Assembly: GCA_900543515.1 (NCBI GenBank)
Contig: UQRW01000007.1
Location: forward strand, 1-55,785
Source: an uncultured Collinsella sp.
GTDB lineage: Bacteria; Actinomycetota; Coriobacteriia; Coriobacteriales; Coriobacteriaceae
Length of the DNA: 55,785 nt
Direction of reading: 5' to 3'
Below are positions 17,022 to 26,451 of the stretch, in pieces. The translations under genes were made by a program, and so were the position numbers. Under the pieces are notes generated by a model that was not told the DNA's origin, did not search any database, and saw nothing but the letters and a program-made list of their open reading frames with translations. Position 1 is the stretch's first letter; the number at the start of each line of letters is the position of its first letter.

Positions 17022-17684
17022 TTACCACCCAGCACGGTTCCATACGTCCCAAATCTGAGCCGTTGTCTGGAGCACTTCATTACCCAAATCGAGCCCCACC
17101 GCGGCCGCCATCTGCGCCAAACATTGCGCGCGAGCGAGCATTCGATCCTTGGTCTCGAGCGGACGGAACAGCGGCAGCAGCCAAAGATTCGCCAACAACG
17201 ATACGGCCTCAGCCGCTTCGCGCGGGCATTTGCACGCAATGGAGCCGTCGGCGATGCCCTCCTCGATCACTGGCAAAAGACAGCCATCGGCCGACTCGTC
17301 GAACGAGCCCTGGTACTGCATCGCCAGTAGACGCGAGCTTTTTACCGGATCTGCCGCAGGATGCATGCGTGCCCATAGCTCAATTTGCGGAACAACAGAC
17401 TCGGGCGCGTACAGTCGCTTGAGCTTTTGGGCTCCCGTCATATTGCCAGCACCGAGTGTCGCGCGGCGGCGCTCAACAATCGGAGCCATTGCCCGATCAA
17501 ATGCGGCGTTGAAAATCTCTTCTTTGCTCTTAAAGTGATGATAGACAGCACCCTTGGTCATGCCATCGAGGCGGTCGACGATATCTTGAATGCTCGTCCC
17601 CTCATAACCCTGTGCGCAGAATAGCTCCAGCGCCGCGTCGAGAATCTTCGCGACCGTCTCCTCGGGATATTTATTACGCCCCAT
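17022..17684 (-). CDS. TetR-family repressor of the MFS pump
   Basis: 220 residues from ATG 17684 (MGRNKYPEETVAKIL); an ATG at 17720 would add 12. Helix-turn-helix near residues 28-55 (TSIQDIVDRLDGMTKGAVYHHFKS), then a helical ligand-binding domain. It precedes the MFS gene by 100 bases holding two matching operators; regulation of that pump is inferred. Confidence 0.88.
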   Translation of the reverse strand: MGRNKYPEETVAKILDAALELFCAQGYEGTSIQDIVDRLDGMTKGAVYHHFKSKEEIFNAAFDRAMAPIVERRRATLGAGNMTGAQKLKRLYAPESVVPQIELWARMHPAADPVKSSRLLAMQYQGSFDESADGCLLPVIEEGIADGSIACKCPREAAEAVSLLANLWLLPLFRPLETKDRMLARAQCLAQMAAAVGLDLGNEVLQTTAQIWDVWNRAGW

Positions 17685-17758
17685 AATCTGTCCATCCGCA
17701 ACGCAAGTCTTGTGCCTCATTGCAGTATTTTAACGTTGCGGATGGCAGGCGGTCGATT

Positions 17759-18097
17759 CTACACCGCGGCGGGGCCGTGTTCGCCGGTACGGATGCGGAT
17801 GACTTCCTCGACCGGCTCGACCCAGATCTTGCCATCGCCGACGGCTCCGGTGCGAGCGGCGTTGCAGATGATGTCGACAATGCCATCGACGTGCTCATCG
17901 GCGCAGATAAGGGTGAACTGCACCTTAGGGATCGTGTTGACAAGCAACTCGTTGCCGCGCACGTATTCCTTCCAGCCATGCTGTGAGCCGCAGCCCTGCA
18001 CCTGGTTGATAGTCATACCGCGAACATCGGCAGCAAACAGCGCGTCTTTAAGAACCTCAAGCCTCTCAGCACGAACGATCGCCGTAATTTTCTTCAT
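17759..18097 (-). CDS. glnK: PII nitrogen-sensing protein (GlnK/GlnB)
   Basis: 112 residues, usual PII length. Signature TGAVGDGKIWVEPVEEVIRIRTGE near the C-terminus and N-terminal MKKITAIVRAERL. Binds ATP/ADP and 2-oxoglutarate and, next to amtB, should plug the ammonium channel. The T-loop differs: the residue at position 51, a Tyr that is uridylylated or adenylylated elsewhere, is Leu here, and position 46 is Val. Same strand as amtB, 190 bases downstream of it. Confidence 0.92.
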   Translation of the reverse strand: MKKITAIVRAERLEVLKDALFAADVRGMTINQVQGCGSQHGWKEYVRGNELLVNTIPKVQFTLICADEHVDGIVDIICNAARTGAVGDGKIWVEPVEEVIRIRTGEHGPAAV

Positions 18098-18152
18098 AGT
18101 AAATTCCTCTCTTTATCAAAGAAATGAATTGCCATTCAATGACGCGGGTTTT

Positions 18153-18238
18153 CCAGGTGCCCGAGATTGCCCCGAAAGAGGAGCGCCGCGTACTTCGGTA
18201 CGCAAGCGACGGTTTGAGGGGCAAGGTCGGGTGCCTGG
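18153..18238 (-). repeat. Long interrupted hairpin between amtB and glnK (family 2, copy E)
   Basis: Outer stem 18153-18164/18227-18238, second stem TTGCCCC/GGGGCAA (18167-18173/18218-18224), then two unpaired boxes and a capped inner stem with GTACCGAAGTAC. On the minus strand the boxes are TCAAACCGTCG (18217-18207) and CTCCTCTTTC (18183-18174), 23 nt apart. The right arm region is repeated imperfectly at 18261-18288. Transcribed with amtB-glnK, it may affect expression or stability between the two genes. Confidence 0.65.
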
Positions 18239-18287
18239 GAAAGCCGCGCGACGATTGAACGGCAAGGTGCGGAGCCTGGGGAAGCCG

Positions 18288-19565
18288 CTAGTCAAGTCCC
18301 GAGAACGAGGGATACGCGCTCTCGCCGTGTTGACTCGCGTCCAGGCCCAGCGCCTCGTCGGCCTCGTCCACGCGCAGGCTGCCGTGGAACAGCGCCTTGA
18401 CCACCGCGGCGATCACCAAGTCGAGCACCAGTACAATAGCGACCGTCACCACAATGCCCAAAATCTGCGAGATGAGCAGCGAGACATCGCCCGTGTAGAA
18501 CAGGCCGCCCTTACCGGTCCACGAGAGCTCCGGCACGCAGAACAGCCCCGTGAGCACGCCGCCCAGGATGCCACCGATGCCGTGGCAGCCAAACGCGTCG
18601 AGCGCATCGTCGTAGCCAAATTTGGTCTTAAGATGGCTGATGGCCAGGTAGCAGACGGGAGATACGATCAGGCCCATGACCAGCGCCGCCCACGGCTCGA
18701 CAAAGCCCGCGCCCGGCGTGACCACCACAAGGCCCGCAACCAGACCGGTGCTGGCGCCCACCAGCGTGGGTCGACCGGTGTGCACGCGCTCGACGGCAAG
18801 CCACGAGACCATGCCCGCCGCGCTGGCCGTCACGGTATTGAGGATGGCAAGTGCCGCCACGGCGTCGGCCTTGAACTCGCTGCCGCCGTTAAAGCCAAAC
18901 CAGCCAAACCAAAGCAGGCCGGCTCCCAGCGCCACAAACGGCACGTTATGCGGACGGTAGCTCACCATGCCAAAGCCGCGACGACGGCCGAGCATTAAGC
19001 AGAGAATCAGGCCCGTAAGACCAGACGAGATGTGCACCACGTCGCCGCCGGCAAAGTCGAGCGCGCCGATGATATCGCCGATAAAGGAGCCCTCGCCGCC
19101 CCAAACCATGTGAGCAAGCGGCGCATAGACCACGAGCAGCCAAATGCCCAGGAAGGCCGTCGTGGCACCGAACTTAACGCGGCCGGCCAGGCTGCCCGTG
19201 ACGATAGCAGCCGTGATCATGGCAAATGCCATCTGGAAGGCGATGTTGATGATCTGAGGGTAGACGACACCGTCCGCAGCATTGCCCTCGGCCGCCTGCA
19301 GCACCTGGTTGAGCACCGGCAGGCACAGCAGCTGGTCAAGGCCTCCAATAAACGGACTCGAACCGTCGCCGCCATAGGCCAGAGACCAGCCGGCAACAAT
19401 CCACAGCACACCAACCAGACCAATGGCGCCAAAGCACATGAGCATGGTGTTGATGACATTTTTGCGCCTAGACAGGCCGCCATAGAAAAACGCCAGACCC
19501 GGTGTCATTAAAAACACGAGCATGGTGCAGATGAGCATAAACGTTGTCGATCCCGTATCGTACAT
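18288..19565 (-). CDS. amt: Ammonium transporter AmtB
   Basis: 425 residues from ATG 19565 with GGGAG upstream (an ATG at 19622 is unlikely). About 11 membrane helices. Hallmarks: DFAGGDVVHISSG with the first pore His, and DAFGCHGIGGILGG with the second. Imports ammonium; partner of GlnK downstream. The C-terminal tail (about 35 residues, acidic) is where PII proteins dock. Confidence 0.95.
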   Translation of the reverse strand: MYDTGSTTFMLICTMLVFLMTPGLAFFYGGLSRRKNVINTMLMCFGAIGLVGVLWIVAGWSLAYGGDGSSPFIGGLDQLLCLPVLNQVLQAAEGNAADGVVYPQIINIAFQMAFAMITAAIVTGSLAGRVKFGATTAFLGIWLLVVYAPLAHMVWGGEGSFIGDIIGALDFAGGDVVHISSGLTGLILCLMLGRRRGFGMVSYRPHNVPFVALGAGLLWFGWFGFNGGSEFKADAVAALAILNTVTASAAGMVSWLAVERVHTGRPTLVGASTGLVAGLVVVTPGAGFVEPWAALVMGLIVSPVCYLAISHLKTKFGYDDALDAFGCHGIGGILGGVLTGLFCVPELSWTGKGGLFYTGDVSLLISQILGIVVTVAIVLVLDLVIAAVVKALFHGSLRVDEADEALGLDASQHGESAYPSFSGLD

Positions 19566-19763
19566 TCGCTCTCCCTTGGTCGCATGAACGTTGTCGGCGC
19601 CCATAATGCGGCCGAGGGGCAACTGGTGTAGACCAGATACGGCGTTGTTAAACGCGGCGTTGTCGAATGGAAACGGCGCCGCAATCTTGGAAACGGCGCG
19701 GCAACGGACGCGAAACGAACGGGAAATACGCGAGCAAGGAAGCCGTGAGCGCGCCCGTCCCGG

Positions 19764-20783
19764 CTAGTGGCGGAACAGCTCGCGGGCTCGGTCGCGGAGA
19801 TTAGTTGCTCGAATGACGCCTTCGTAGCGATTGATGCGCAGACGCGGGAAGGCGTTAAAGAAGCGTAGGTCGCGGCGGCTGAGCGACACGCTTGGCACCG
19901 GACGGCTCATGCGCTTGCCGGCAAGGCGACGACTGAGCGACGGACGCGGCATGTTCGGCGCGGCATCGGCCACGCGGCGGGCGGCAAGCGCCAGGCCGCG
20001 AGCACCATCCGCGATAAACGTCGGCATCGAAGCCTTCTCGCGCAGGGCATCGAGCGCGGCGTCACCCAGCTCGGCCAGCCACGCGTTAACGGCACGGCTA
20101 CGGATGTGCGTCTGTGCCACCGAGTCAATCGTAGAATCGGGAATACGTTCGAGCATTGAGTCCGAGGCATCGGCAAGCGACTCGTTGATGCGGTCGGCAA
20201 GGTCGGCGCGCACGCGCTCCAGCTGATCGGACAGACGCCGCCAGCTCGCCAGCGAGCACAACGCGTCGACCATCATCGCGACCGCGACGATAAAGGCGGA
20301 CAACCGCACAATCAGCACCGGCAGATGGCCAAGCAGCCCCAGCAATGCCGGCTCCACTATGCGACAAATGCACAGCGCACCCAGGCCAAACGCGCAAGCC
20401 CAGTACAGACAGATGCGCCCGTGCAAGTTAAACGGCAGATGCGAATAGTCCCAAAAGCGCGCGCCCGTTGTTTTTTCCAACAGCACGCCTACGCTGTACT
20501 CGATCACGCTGCATACAAGCGCCGCGGCAACAAACTGACTCGAGGCATCCGGAATCCCGCGCAGCAAAAGCCAGCAGGCTATGCCACCCACGCCATAGAT
20601 AGGGCAACACGGCCCCAGCAAAAATCCACTGTTGGCAAATCGTCCGTGATTGAGCATGGCGCAAACCGTCGACTCCCATGCCCAGCCACAAAATCCGTAA
20701 AAGGCAAACGAGAGCACCAGTGCCGAGAGCGGGCAGGCGGCAAGCGTCGCGCCGCTAAACGCCATGTCGATCGCGGTTTCCAC
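19764..20783 (-). CDS. Integral membrane protein, 'putative ABC-transporter type IV' (PF06541/DUF1113) family
   Basis: 339 residues from GTG 20783 (AGGAGAGGG upstream). Residues 15-180 hold about five membrane helices with the family motifs FYGFCGWAWES, GFLLGPCCPIYG, IEYSVGVLLE, WDYSHLPFNLHGRICL. The last 150 residues are a basic, helical cytoplasmic extension without known domain. Its start is 3 bases after the HD-protein stop, so the two are co-translated. Function of the family is not established. Confidence 0.85.
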   Translation of the reverse strand: METAIDMAFSGATLAACPLSALVLSFAFYGFCGWAWESTVCAMLNHGRFANSGFLLGPCCPIYGVGGIACWLLLRGIPDASSQFVAAALVCSVIEYSVGVLLEKTTGARFWDYSHLPFNLHGRICLYWACAFGLGALCICRIVEPALLGLLGHLPVLIVRLSAFIVAVAMMVDALCSLASWRRLSDQLERVRADLADRINESLADASDSMLERIPDSTIDSVAQTHIRSRAVNAWLAELGDAALDALREKASMPTFIADGARGLALAARRVADAAPNMPRPSLSRRLAGKRMSRPVPSVSLSRRDLRFFNAFPRLRINRYEGVIRATNLRDRARELFRH

Positions 20784-20786
20784 CGT

Positions 20787-21323
20787 CTACCCTCTCCTCT
20801 TTTCGCTCGATTCGCTACTCACGCTATCGACCGTCTCGTCTTTGCGCCGCAGACGACCGGCGACCGTCTCGCGCAGCGCGCACCATTTATCGGCAAGACA
20901 CACAATCCAAGCCTCACGACACGTCGGCGGCACCGGCACCAGCGGAAACATATGCCGCACGATAATATTTCGCTCGCGCGGCGTCAGCTCAAAATCTTCC
21001 TCCGCACGCGCCAGGGCAAAAAACGGATGTCGAAAGCCATGCAGCCGATGGCTTGGGTCAGGATCGTGCCAATCGTAGAGAAAGTAATCGTGTAACAGGG
21101 CTCCGCGCAGCAGCGAGGCACGGTCGACCGAAATGCCAGCACGGCCCAGGCGCTCGGCAAAGGACAGGCTCGCCCGCGCCACCGAGGTCGCATGCGCATA
21201 CACCGTCACATCGCCATGTTGGATAAACTCGCGCGTCAGGTCCAGACGACCCGCCTGTGCCAGTTGACGGGCAGCATGGTCCACTTCGCACGCGATTTTC
21301 TCGGCACGAACGACATCGGACAT
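20787..21323 (-). CDS. HD-domain phosphohydrolase-like protein
   Basis: 178 residues from ATG 21323 (GGAAGGAGGCAGC upstream; an ATG at 21395 adds 24 residues). HD-type metal site residues: H (YAHATSVARAS), HD (LLHDYFLYDWHD) and a later D (CLADKWCALRE). Similar to small HD proteins of Clostridia and Coriobacteriia; substrate unknown. Operon with the downstream membrane protein. Confidence 0.82.
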   Translation of the reverse strand: MSDVVRAEKIACEVDHAARQLAQAGRLDLTREFIQHGDVTVYAHATSVARASLSFAERLGRAGISVDRASLLRGALLHDYFLYDWHDPDPSHRLHGFRHPFFALARAEEDFELTPRERNIIVRHMFPLVPVPPTCREAWIVCLADKWCALRETVAGRLRRKDETVDSVSSESSEKRRG

Positions 21324-21551
21324 GCTGCCTCCTTCCAGCGACTCACGGCGACAAGCCACGGCCTGTGCACAATCGATAAAAACATCATGGAACACATCAG
21401 TATGGCATCGGACAAAACGTTTTGCCCCGCCAGTTGGCGAATTACCGCGCCGCCGTCACATATCAAACGCCAAAATGTGCGAGACTGTTTTGTGCAATTG
21501 TGCCGGCCAAGGGAGTGCCGGCGCACGATTCGCATGGAGTAACCCACAACG

Positions 21552-23333
21552 ATGCTGCTTACGCAAACGACAACGCCCGAGGACGTCAAGGCTCTTAATC
21601 GCGCCGAGCTCCCGCAGCTCTGCGACGAGATTCGCCACGCCATCCTCGAAAGCTCCGCCGCCGTCGGCGGACACGTTGCCCCCAACCTGGGTGTCGTTGA
21701 GCTTACGGTTGCGCTTCATCGCGTATTTAACTCCCCCATCGACAATATTGTCTTTGACGTTTCGCACCAGACCTACGCCCACAAGGCGCTGACTGGGCGC
21801 GCGTACACTTATATCGATCCTGAGCGTTATGGTGAGGCTTCTGGCTTTGCCAATCCTGACGAGTCCGAGCACGACCTGTTTGCCATGGGTCACACCTCCA
21901 CGTCGGTGAGCTTGGGCTGCGGCCTTGCCCACGCGCGCGACCTGGCGGGCGACACCTACAACGTCATTACCGTCATTGGCGACGGCTCGCTTTCGGGCGG
22001 CCTGGCGTTTGAGGGCTTCAACAATGCCGCCGAGCTCGACAGCAACCTGATCATCGTCGTCAATGACAACGATCAGTCCATTGCCGAGAACCATGGCGGC
22101 CTGTATCGCAATCTGGCCGAGCTGCGCGCCAGCAACGGTACCTGTGAGCGCAACATTTTCCGCGCGATGGGGCTCGACTACCGCTACCTGGACGCCGGTA
22201 ACGATGTGTTGGCCCTCGTCGACGCGTTGCAGGAACTGCGCGATATCGATCATCCCATCGTGCTCCACGTCTCCACCGCCAAGGGCAAGGGCTTTGAGCC
22301 GGCCCAAAACGACCCCGAGCGCTGGCATCACGTAGGCCCCTTTGACATGGCGACCGGCCGCAAGCTCTGCCCGGGCCATCCGAGCGAGCCTGCGCCGCGC
22401 ACCTATGCCGACATTACGGGCGAAGCGCTCAGCGCCGCCATCGAGTGCGATCCGCAGGTTGTGAGCATCACGGCCGCCACGCCCTACATCATGGGCTTTA
22501 CACCCGAACTTCGCGCTGCCGCCGGCAAACAGTTTGTCGACGTGGGCATTGCCGAGGAGCACGCCGTGACCTTTGCCACCGCGCTTGCGCGCTCGGGCGC
22601 CAAGCCAGTCTTTGGTGTGTACGGCACGTTTTTGCAGCGCGCCTACGACGAGCTGTGGCACGACCTGTGCCTCAACGATGCCCCCGCAACCATCTTGGTG
22701 TTTGGCGCGTCGATCTTTGGCACCACATCCGAGACGCACCTCTCGTTCTTTGATATTTCCATGCTGGGCGCTCTTCCCAACATGCGCTACTTGGCGCCGG
22801 CCTGCATGGAAGAATATCTATCCATGCTGAGCTGGTCGCTCGACCACCGCGAGCATCCCGTGGCGATCCGCGTACCGGGCATCGGCCTGGTGAGCCGTCC
22901 CGACCTTGCGCCCGCCGAGGACACCGACTACAGCGCCGTTCGCTACAACGTGGTGCGTCAGGGCCGCGACGTTGCCGTGCTCGCGCTTGGCGATTTCTTT
23001 GAGCTGGGCGAGCGCGTGGCAAACCGCTTGGCTGCCGAGTACGGCATCGAGGCCACGCTCGTCAACCCGCGCTTTGCAACCGAGCTCGACCGCGAGTTCC
23101 TCGACGGCCTTGCCGCCGAGCATCGCGTCGTCGTCACCCTCGAGGACGGCATCTTGGACGGCGGCTGGGGCGAGCGCGTGGCGTGCTACCTGGCCTGCAC
23201 GCCCGTGCGCACGCGCACCTTCGGCATCGCCAAGGGCTTCCCCGACCGCTACGACCCCAACCAACTGCTCGCTCAGAACGGCATGACGGTCGAGAACATG
23301 GCCGCCGAAGCGGTACGCCTGCTGAACGAGTAG
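21552..23333 (+). CDS. dxs: 1-deoxy-D-xylulose-5-phosphate synthase
   Basis: 593 residues, a little shorter than the usual 620. Thiamine diphosphate motif GDGSLSGGLAFEGFNNAAELDSNLIIVVNDN (here only named: GDGSLSGG...NDN), FDVSHQTYAHKALTGR, DAGNDVLALVDAL, the transketolase pyrimidine-binding domain with GIAEEHAVTFATALA, and a C-terminal transketolase domain. Makes DXP from pyruvate and glyceraldehyde-3-phosphate for isoprenoid and thiamine synthesis. Shine-Dalgarno is weak. Closed by a strong terminator. Confidence 0.92.
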   Translation: MLLTQTTTPEDVKALNRAELPQLCDEIRHAILESSAAVGGHVAPNLGVVELTVALHRVFNSPIDNIVFDVSHQTYAHKALTGRAYTYIDPERYGEASGFANPDESEHDLFAMGHTSTSVSLGCGLAHARDLAGDTYNVITVIGDGSLSGGLAFEGFNNAAELDSNLIIVVNDNDQSIAENHGGLYRNLAELRASNGTCERNIFRAMGLDYRYLDAGNDVLALVDALQELRDIDHPIVLHVSTAKGKGFEPAQNDPERWHHVGPFDMATGRKLCPGHPSEPAPRTYADITGEALSAAIECDPQVVSITAATPYIMGFTPELRAAAGKQFVDVGIAEEHAVTFATALARSGAKPVFGVYGTFLQRAYDELWHDLCLNDAPATILVFGASIFGTTSETHLSFFDISMLGALPNMRYLAPACMEEYLSMLSWSLDHREHPVAIRVPGIGLVSRPDLAPAEDTDYSAVRYNVVRQGRDVAVLALGDFFELGERVANRLAAEYGIEATLVNPRFATELDREFLDGLAAEHRVVVTLEDGILDGGWGERVACYLACTPVRTRTFGIAKGFPDRYDPNQLLAQNGMTVENMAAEAVRLLNE

Positions 23334-23335
23334 AA

Positions 23336-23375
23336 AAACCTCCGCAAAGGGAAGTATCCCTGCGGAGGTTTTTAT
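23336..23375 (+). terminator. Rho-independent terminator of dxs
   Basis: AAACCTCCGCA and TGCGGAGGTTT form the outer stem, with an inner AGGGA/TCCCT, followed by TTTTATTTT. Starts three bases after the dxs stop. Confidence 0.9.
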
Positions 23376-23391
23376 TTTCACAGCTTAATTA

Positions 23392-23607
23392 TCTCAATCT
23401 GTAACATCTAGGGCCCGAATTCCTGTCTAACTGTTACAGATCTAGACAAGACGTCTTAGTCCCTGACCTTTGTCTCAATCTGTAACAGATAGAGACCTTT
23501 TAGCCATCCAGATGTTACAGATCGAGACATTCGAATTCCCCTGAAGTGAAAATCTCGATCTGTAACAGGTAGAACCCATTTCCTCGTCTAACTGTTACAG
23601 ATTGAGA
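23392..23607. repeat. Three tandem ~80-bp units, each a hairpin made of two 21-base motifs
   Basis: Six copies of one motif (about TCTCRATCTGTAACAGNTAG plus A), alternating in direction: plus at 23392, 23473, 23553; minus at 23426-23446, 23506-23526, 23587-23607. Each plus/minus pair is separated by 12-13 bases; pairs recur every 80-81 bases. Spacers and linkers are unlike each other while the motifs are nearly identical. Lies between the dxs terminator and the promoter of the amino-acid importer; no coding signal. Confidence 0.8.
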
Positions 23608-23718
23608 CAAAGCAGCGAGACAGGCCACCACATCTGCAAGAACCACCACAAAGGTGCCTGTCCCTTTTTGGTAGGTAGAATTACCCATAAGGTAAGTATG
23701 TTTCTGAGTTATTTCGTG

Positions 23719-23748
23719 TTGACCCATTTGAGCGCGATAGGGTATAAC
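23719..23748 (+). promoter_or_regulatory. Sigma-70-type promoter of the amino-acid importer operon
   Basis: TTGACC (23719-23724), 18-base spacer, TATAAC (23743-23748). Transcription would start about 35 bases before the ATG at 23792. Confidence 0.7.
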
Positions 23749-23791
23749 TCTACTCAACCGCTAGGGATTTTATTGAGAAAGGTGTTCTACC

Positions 23792-24787
23792 ATGAGCAAG
23801 AACCTCTCCCAGCAGGTCGTTCTCGACCGCCGCGGCTTCGTTGCCGCCACCTTCGCAACCGTCGCCGGCCTTGGTCTTGCCGGCTGCTCCGACACCAGCG
23901 CCGAGGCCGACAAGGGTTCCGCCGCCGGCTCTTCCAAGAGCTCCAATGATACCGAGGCTTCCACCACGCTCGACGCTAAGGCATTCGACAAGCTCGTCGG
24001 CAACGGCCCCAAGGCCGATGACGACGCCATCGCCGCCAGCACCTGGGCCACGGCCGTCAAGGACGCCGGCGTCTTTAAGATCGGTGGCGTTCAGACTTCC
24101 ACACTCTTCTCCCTCCTCAACGAGAAAGACGGCCAGACCCGCGGCTTCGATGCCGGCATCGCGCAGCTTCTGTCCAACTACATCTTGGGCGAGAACAAGG
24201 TCGAGATCACCCAGGTGACCTCGGACACGCGCGAGTCCGTCCTGCAGAACGGCCAGGTCGATGCCGTCTTTGCCACCTACACCATCACTGACGAGCGCAA
24301 GAAGCTCGTCTCCTTTGCCGGCCCCTACTACTACACCCAGCAGGCCATCCTGGTGCTCGCTGACAACGATGACATCAAGAGCGTCGACGACCTGGCCGAC
24401 AAGAACGTTGCCGTCCAGTCCGGCTCCAACGGCCCCGCCATCCTGGAGGAGTTCGCCCCCAAGGCCAGCCAGCAGGAGTTCAAGACCGACGAGGAGGCCC
24501 GTCAAGCACTCCAGCAGGGCCGCGTTGACGCCTACGTCATCGATAACAACATGCAGCAGAGCGCCCTGGTCCGCGAGCCCGGCAAGTACAAGATCGCCGG
24601 CAAGCCCTTCGGCAGCAAGGAGCCCTATGGCATTGGCCTGCCGCTCGAATCCGACGGTGTCGCCTTTGTCAACGACTTCCTTAAGAAGATCGAAGACGAT
24701 GGCACCTGGACCGAGCTGTGGCAGATCTGCATCGGCGACCGTACGGGCGACACCAATGTTCCCGAGCTGCCCGAGATCGGCGCCTAG
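23792..24787 (+). CDS. Polar amino-acid ABC transporter substrate-binding lipoprotein
   Basis: 331 residues. N-terminus has a twin-arginine-like DRRGFVAATFATVAGLGLAGC with a lipobox (LAGC; Cys about 31), then a Ser/Ala/Asp linker and a family 3 solute-binding domain (about 80-320) with GFDAGIAQLL and FAGPYYYTQQAILV. Binds the amino acid outside the membrane and hands it to the two permeases. Closest layout is the GluABCD glutamate-type system; the ligand is not certain. GAAAGG ribosome site. Confidence 0.92.
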   Translation: MSKNLSQQVVLDRRGFVAATFATVAGLGLAGCSDTSAEADKGSAAGSSKSSNDTEASTTLDAKAFDKLVGNGPKADDDAIAASTWATAVKDAGVFKIGGVQTSTLFSLLNEKDGQTRGFDAGIAQLLSNYILGENKVEITQVTSDTRESVLQNGQVDAVFATYTITDERKKLVSFAGPYYYTQQAILVLADNDDIKSVDDLADKNVAVQSGSNGPAILEEFAPKASQQEFKTDEEARQALQQGRVDAYVIDNNMQQSALVREPGKYKIAGKPFGSKEPYGIGLPLESDGVAFVNDFLKKIEDDGTWTELWQICIGDRTGDTNVPELPEIGA

Positions 24788-24875
24788 GCAGCGAGCCTGG
24801 TAACGGCCGCAACGAAACCATATGGAAACGCATGATGCGCTTTATTGCGGTAAACTGTTTCCTCACTGAGTTGTC

Positions 24876-24908
24876 GGGGCTTCCGTACACACGGGAGCCC
24901 CTTTCCTT
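24876..24908 (+). terminator. Intra-operon attenuator between binding protein and permease genes
   Basis: GGGGCTTCCGT (24876-24886) against ACGGGAGCCCC (24891-24901), followed by TTTCCTT. Its place suggests partial termination, giving more binding protein than permease, as in many ABC importers. Confidence 0.65.
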
Positions 24909-24925
24909 ATCGGCAGGAGGTCCGC

Positions 24926-25585
24926 ATGAGTCTCTCCGAACTCTGGTCGCTCTATGGCCAGAACTATATCGACGCGCTGCTAGCGACCTGGGGCATGACG
25001 CTTGAGTCGTTTTCCATCGCCATGGTGCTGGCCGTCGCCGTCACCGTGATGCGCGTGTCGCCGCTCAAGCCGCTGCGCGTCTTTGGCGACCTGTATGTCC
25101 AGGTCTTCCGTAACATCCCCGGCATCGCGCTGCTCATCATCGTCGTCTACGCACTGCCGCCGCTCAAGGTCGTCCTGCCCTACCGCACCTGCGTTATCGT
25201 CGCCACGGTCCTCTTGGGCTCGGCCTTTGGCTCCGAGAACTTTATGAGCGGCATCAACACCGTCGGCGTCGGTCAGGTCGAAGCCGCGCGTTCGCTCGGC
25301 ATGAGTTTCAGCCGTATCCTCGCCAAAATCGTGATTCCGCAGGCGCTGCGCTCGAGCGTGTTGCCCATGACCAACCTCTTTATCGCCGTCATGCTCACCA
25401 CCGCACTCGGCAGCCAGGTGCCGCTTAAACCGCAGGAGCTCACCGGCGTGGTGAGCTACATCAACACGCGCTCGCTCGGCGGCGTCGCCGCGTTCTTTAT
25501 CTCGGCGCTCGGCTACCTGGGCACAGCCTTTGTGGTGAGCCACATTGGCAACCACATCGATAAGAAGGTGAGGATCCTCCGATGA
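24926..25585 (+). CDS. Amino-acid ABC transporter permease 1 (GluC-like)
   Basis: 219 residues, five hydrophobic helices with the His/Glu/Gln permease pattern and the EAA coupling loop (QVEAARSLGMSFSRILAKIVIPQAL). AGGAGGT ribosome site. Its stop overlaps the next start (ATGA at 25582-25585). Confidence 0.93.
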   Translation: MSLSELWSLYGQNYIDALLATWGMTLESFSIAMVLAVAVTVMRVSPLKPLRVFGDLYVQVFRNIPGIALLIIVVYALPPLKVVLPYRTCVIVATVLLGSAFGSENFMSGINTVGVGQVEAARSLGMSFSRILAKIVIPQALRSSVLPMTNLFIAVMLTTALGSQVPLKPQELTGVVSYINTRSLGGVAAFFISALGYLGTAFVVSHIGNHIDKKVRILR

Positions 25586-26415
25586 GCAAGCACTCCTCCC
25601 CTGCGCTTACCATGCGCGATGCGCTCTACGAGGCTCCCGGCCCCAAGATGCGCGCCAAGATTCGCATCGGCACCGCCATCTCGCTTGTTGCCGTGGCCGC
25701 ACTCGTCGTCCTGGTACTGCAGCGCTTTTATGTGACCGGCCAGCTTTCGGTCCACTATTGGTATTTCTTTACGCACCTCACCACCTGGAAGTTCCTGCTT
25801 GCCGGCTTTGAGGGCACCGTTAAAGTCGCACTCACCGCTGGCGCCATCGCACTGGTGCTGGGCCTAGGCCTTATGCTCGGCCGCACCAGCGACATTAAGC
25901 CGCTGCAGCTGGTCTGCCGCGTGCTCACCGATTTCTTCCGCGGCGTGCCGAGTCTGCTGTTCATCTACTTCTTCTTTTTGGTGCTGCCCCAGTACAAGAT
26001 CGCGCTGCCGTCGTTTTGGATGCTCACGCTTCCTGTCGCGCTCGCTGCAGCCGGCGTACTTGCCGAGATCTTCCGTGCCGGCGTCAACGCCGTGCCGCGC
26101 GGCCAGGTCGAAGCCGCCCAGGCGCTCGGTCTCTCCAAGGCTAAAATCACCTTTAAAATCGTGTTGCCTCAGGCTATTCGGTTTATTATTCCGTCGTTAA
26201 TCTCACAACTTGTAGTCGTGGTCAAGGACACCACCGTCGCCTATGTGGTGAGCTACCCCGACCTCATGCAAAATGCCCGCGTGCTCATTACCAACTACGA
26301 CGCCCTCGTGTCGGTCTACCTGGTGATCGCGGTCATCTACATCCTCATCAACGTCGCGATTAACAAGGCCGCTGTCTATGTTTCGCACAAGACCGGCGCG
26401 ACCATCATCCGCTAA
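25582..26415 (+). CDS. Amino-acid ABC transporter permease 2 (GluD-like)
   Basis: 277 residues; N-terminal 30 polar residues then five to six helices, EAA loop QVEAAQALGLSKAKITFKIVLPQAI. Coupled by a 4-base overlap to permease 1; forms the heterodimeric channel with it. Confidence 0.93.
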   Translation: MSKHSSPALTMRDALYEAPGPKMRAKIRIGTAISLVAVAALVVLVLQRFYVTGQLSVHYWYFFTHLTTWKFLLAGFEGTVKVALTAGAIALVLGLGLMLGRTSDIKPLQLVCRVLTDFFRGVPSLLFIYFFFLVLPQYKIALPSFWMLTLPVALAAAGVLAEIFRAGVNAVPRGQVEAAQALGLSKAKITFKIVLPQAIRFIIPSLISQLVVVVKDTTVAYVVSYPDLMQNARVLITNYDALVSVYLVIAVIYILINVAINKAAVYVSHKTGATIIR

Positions 26416-26451
26416 CGCTTTACCATTTCGAGTCATAAGGAGCCGAACACC

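Noticed and set aside
23392..23607. CRISPR array
   Set aside because: The motifs alternate in direction and form hairpins, there are only three units, and no cas genes are near.
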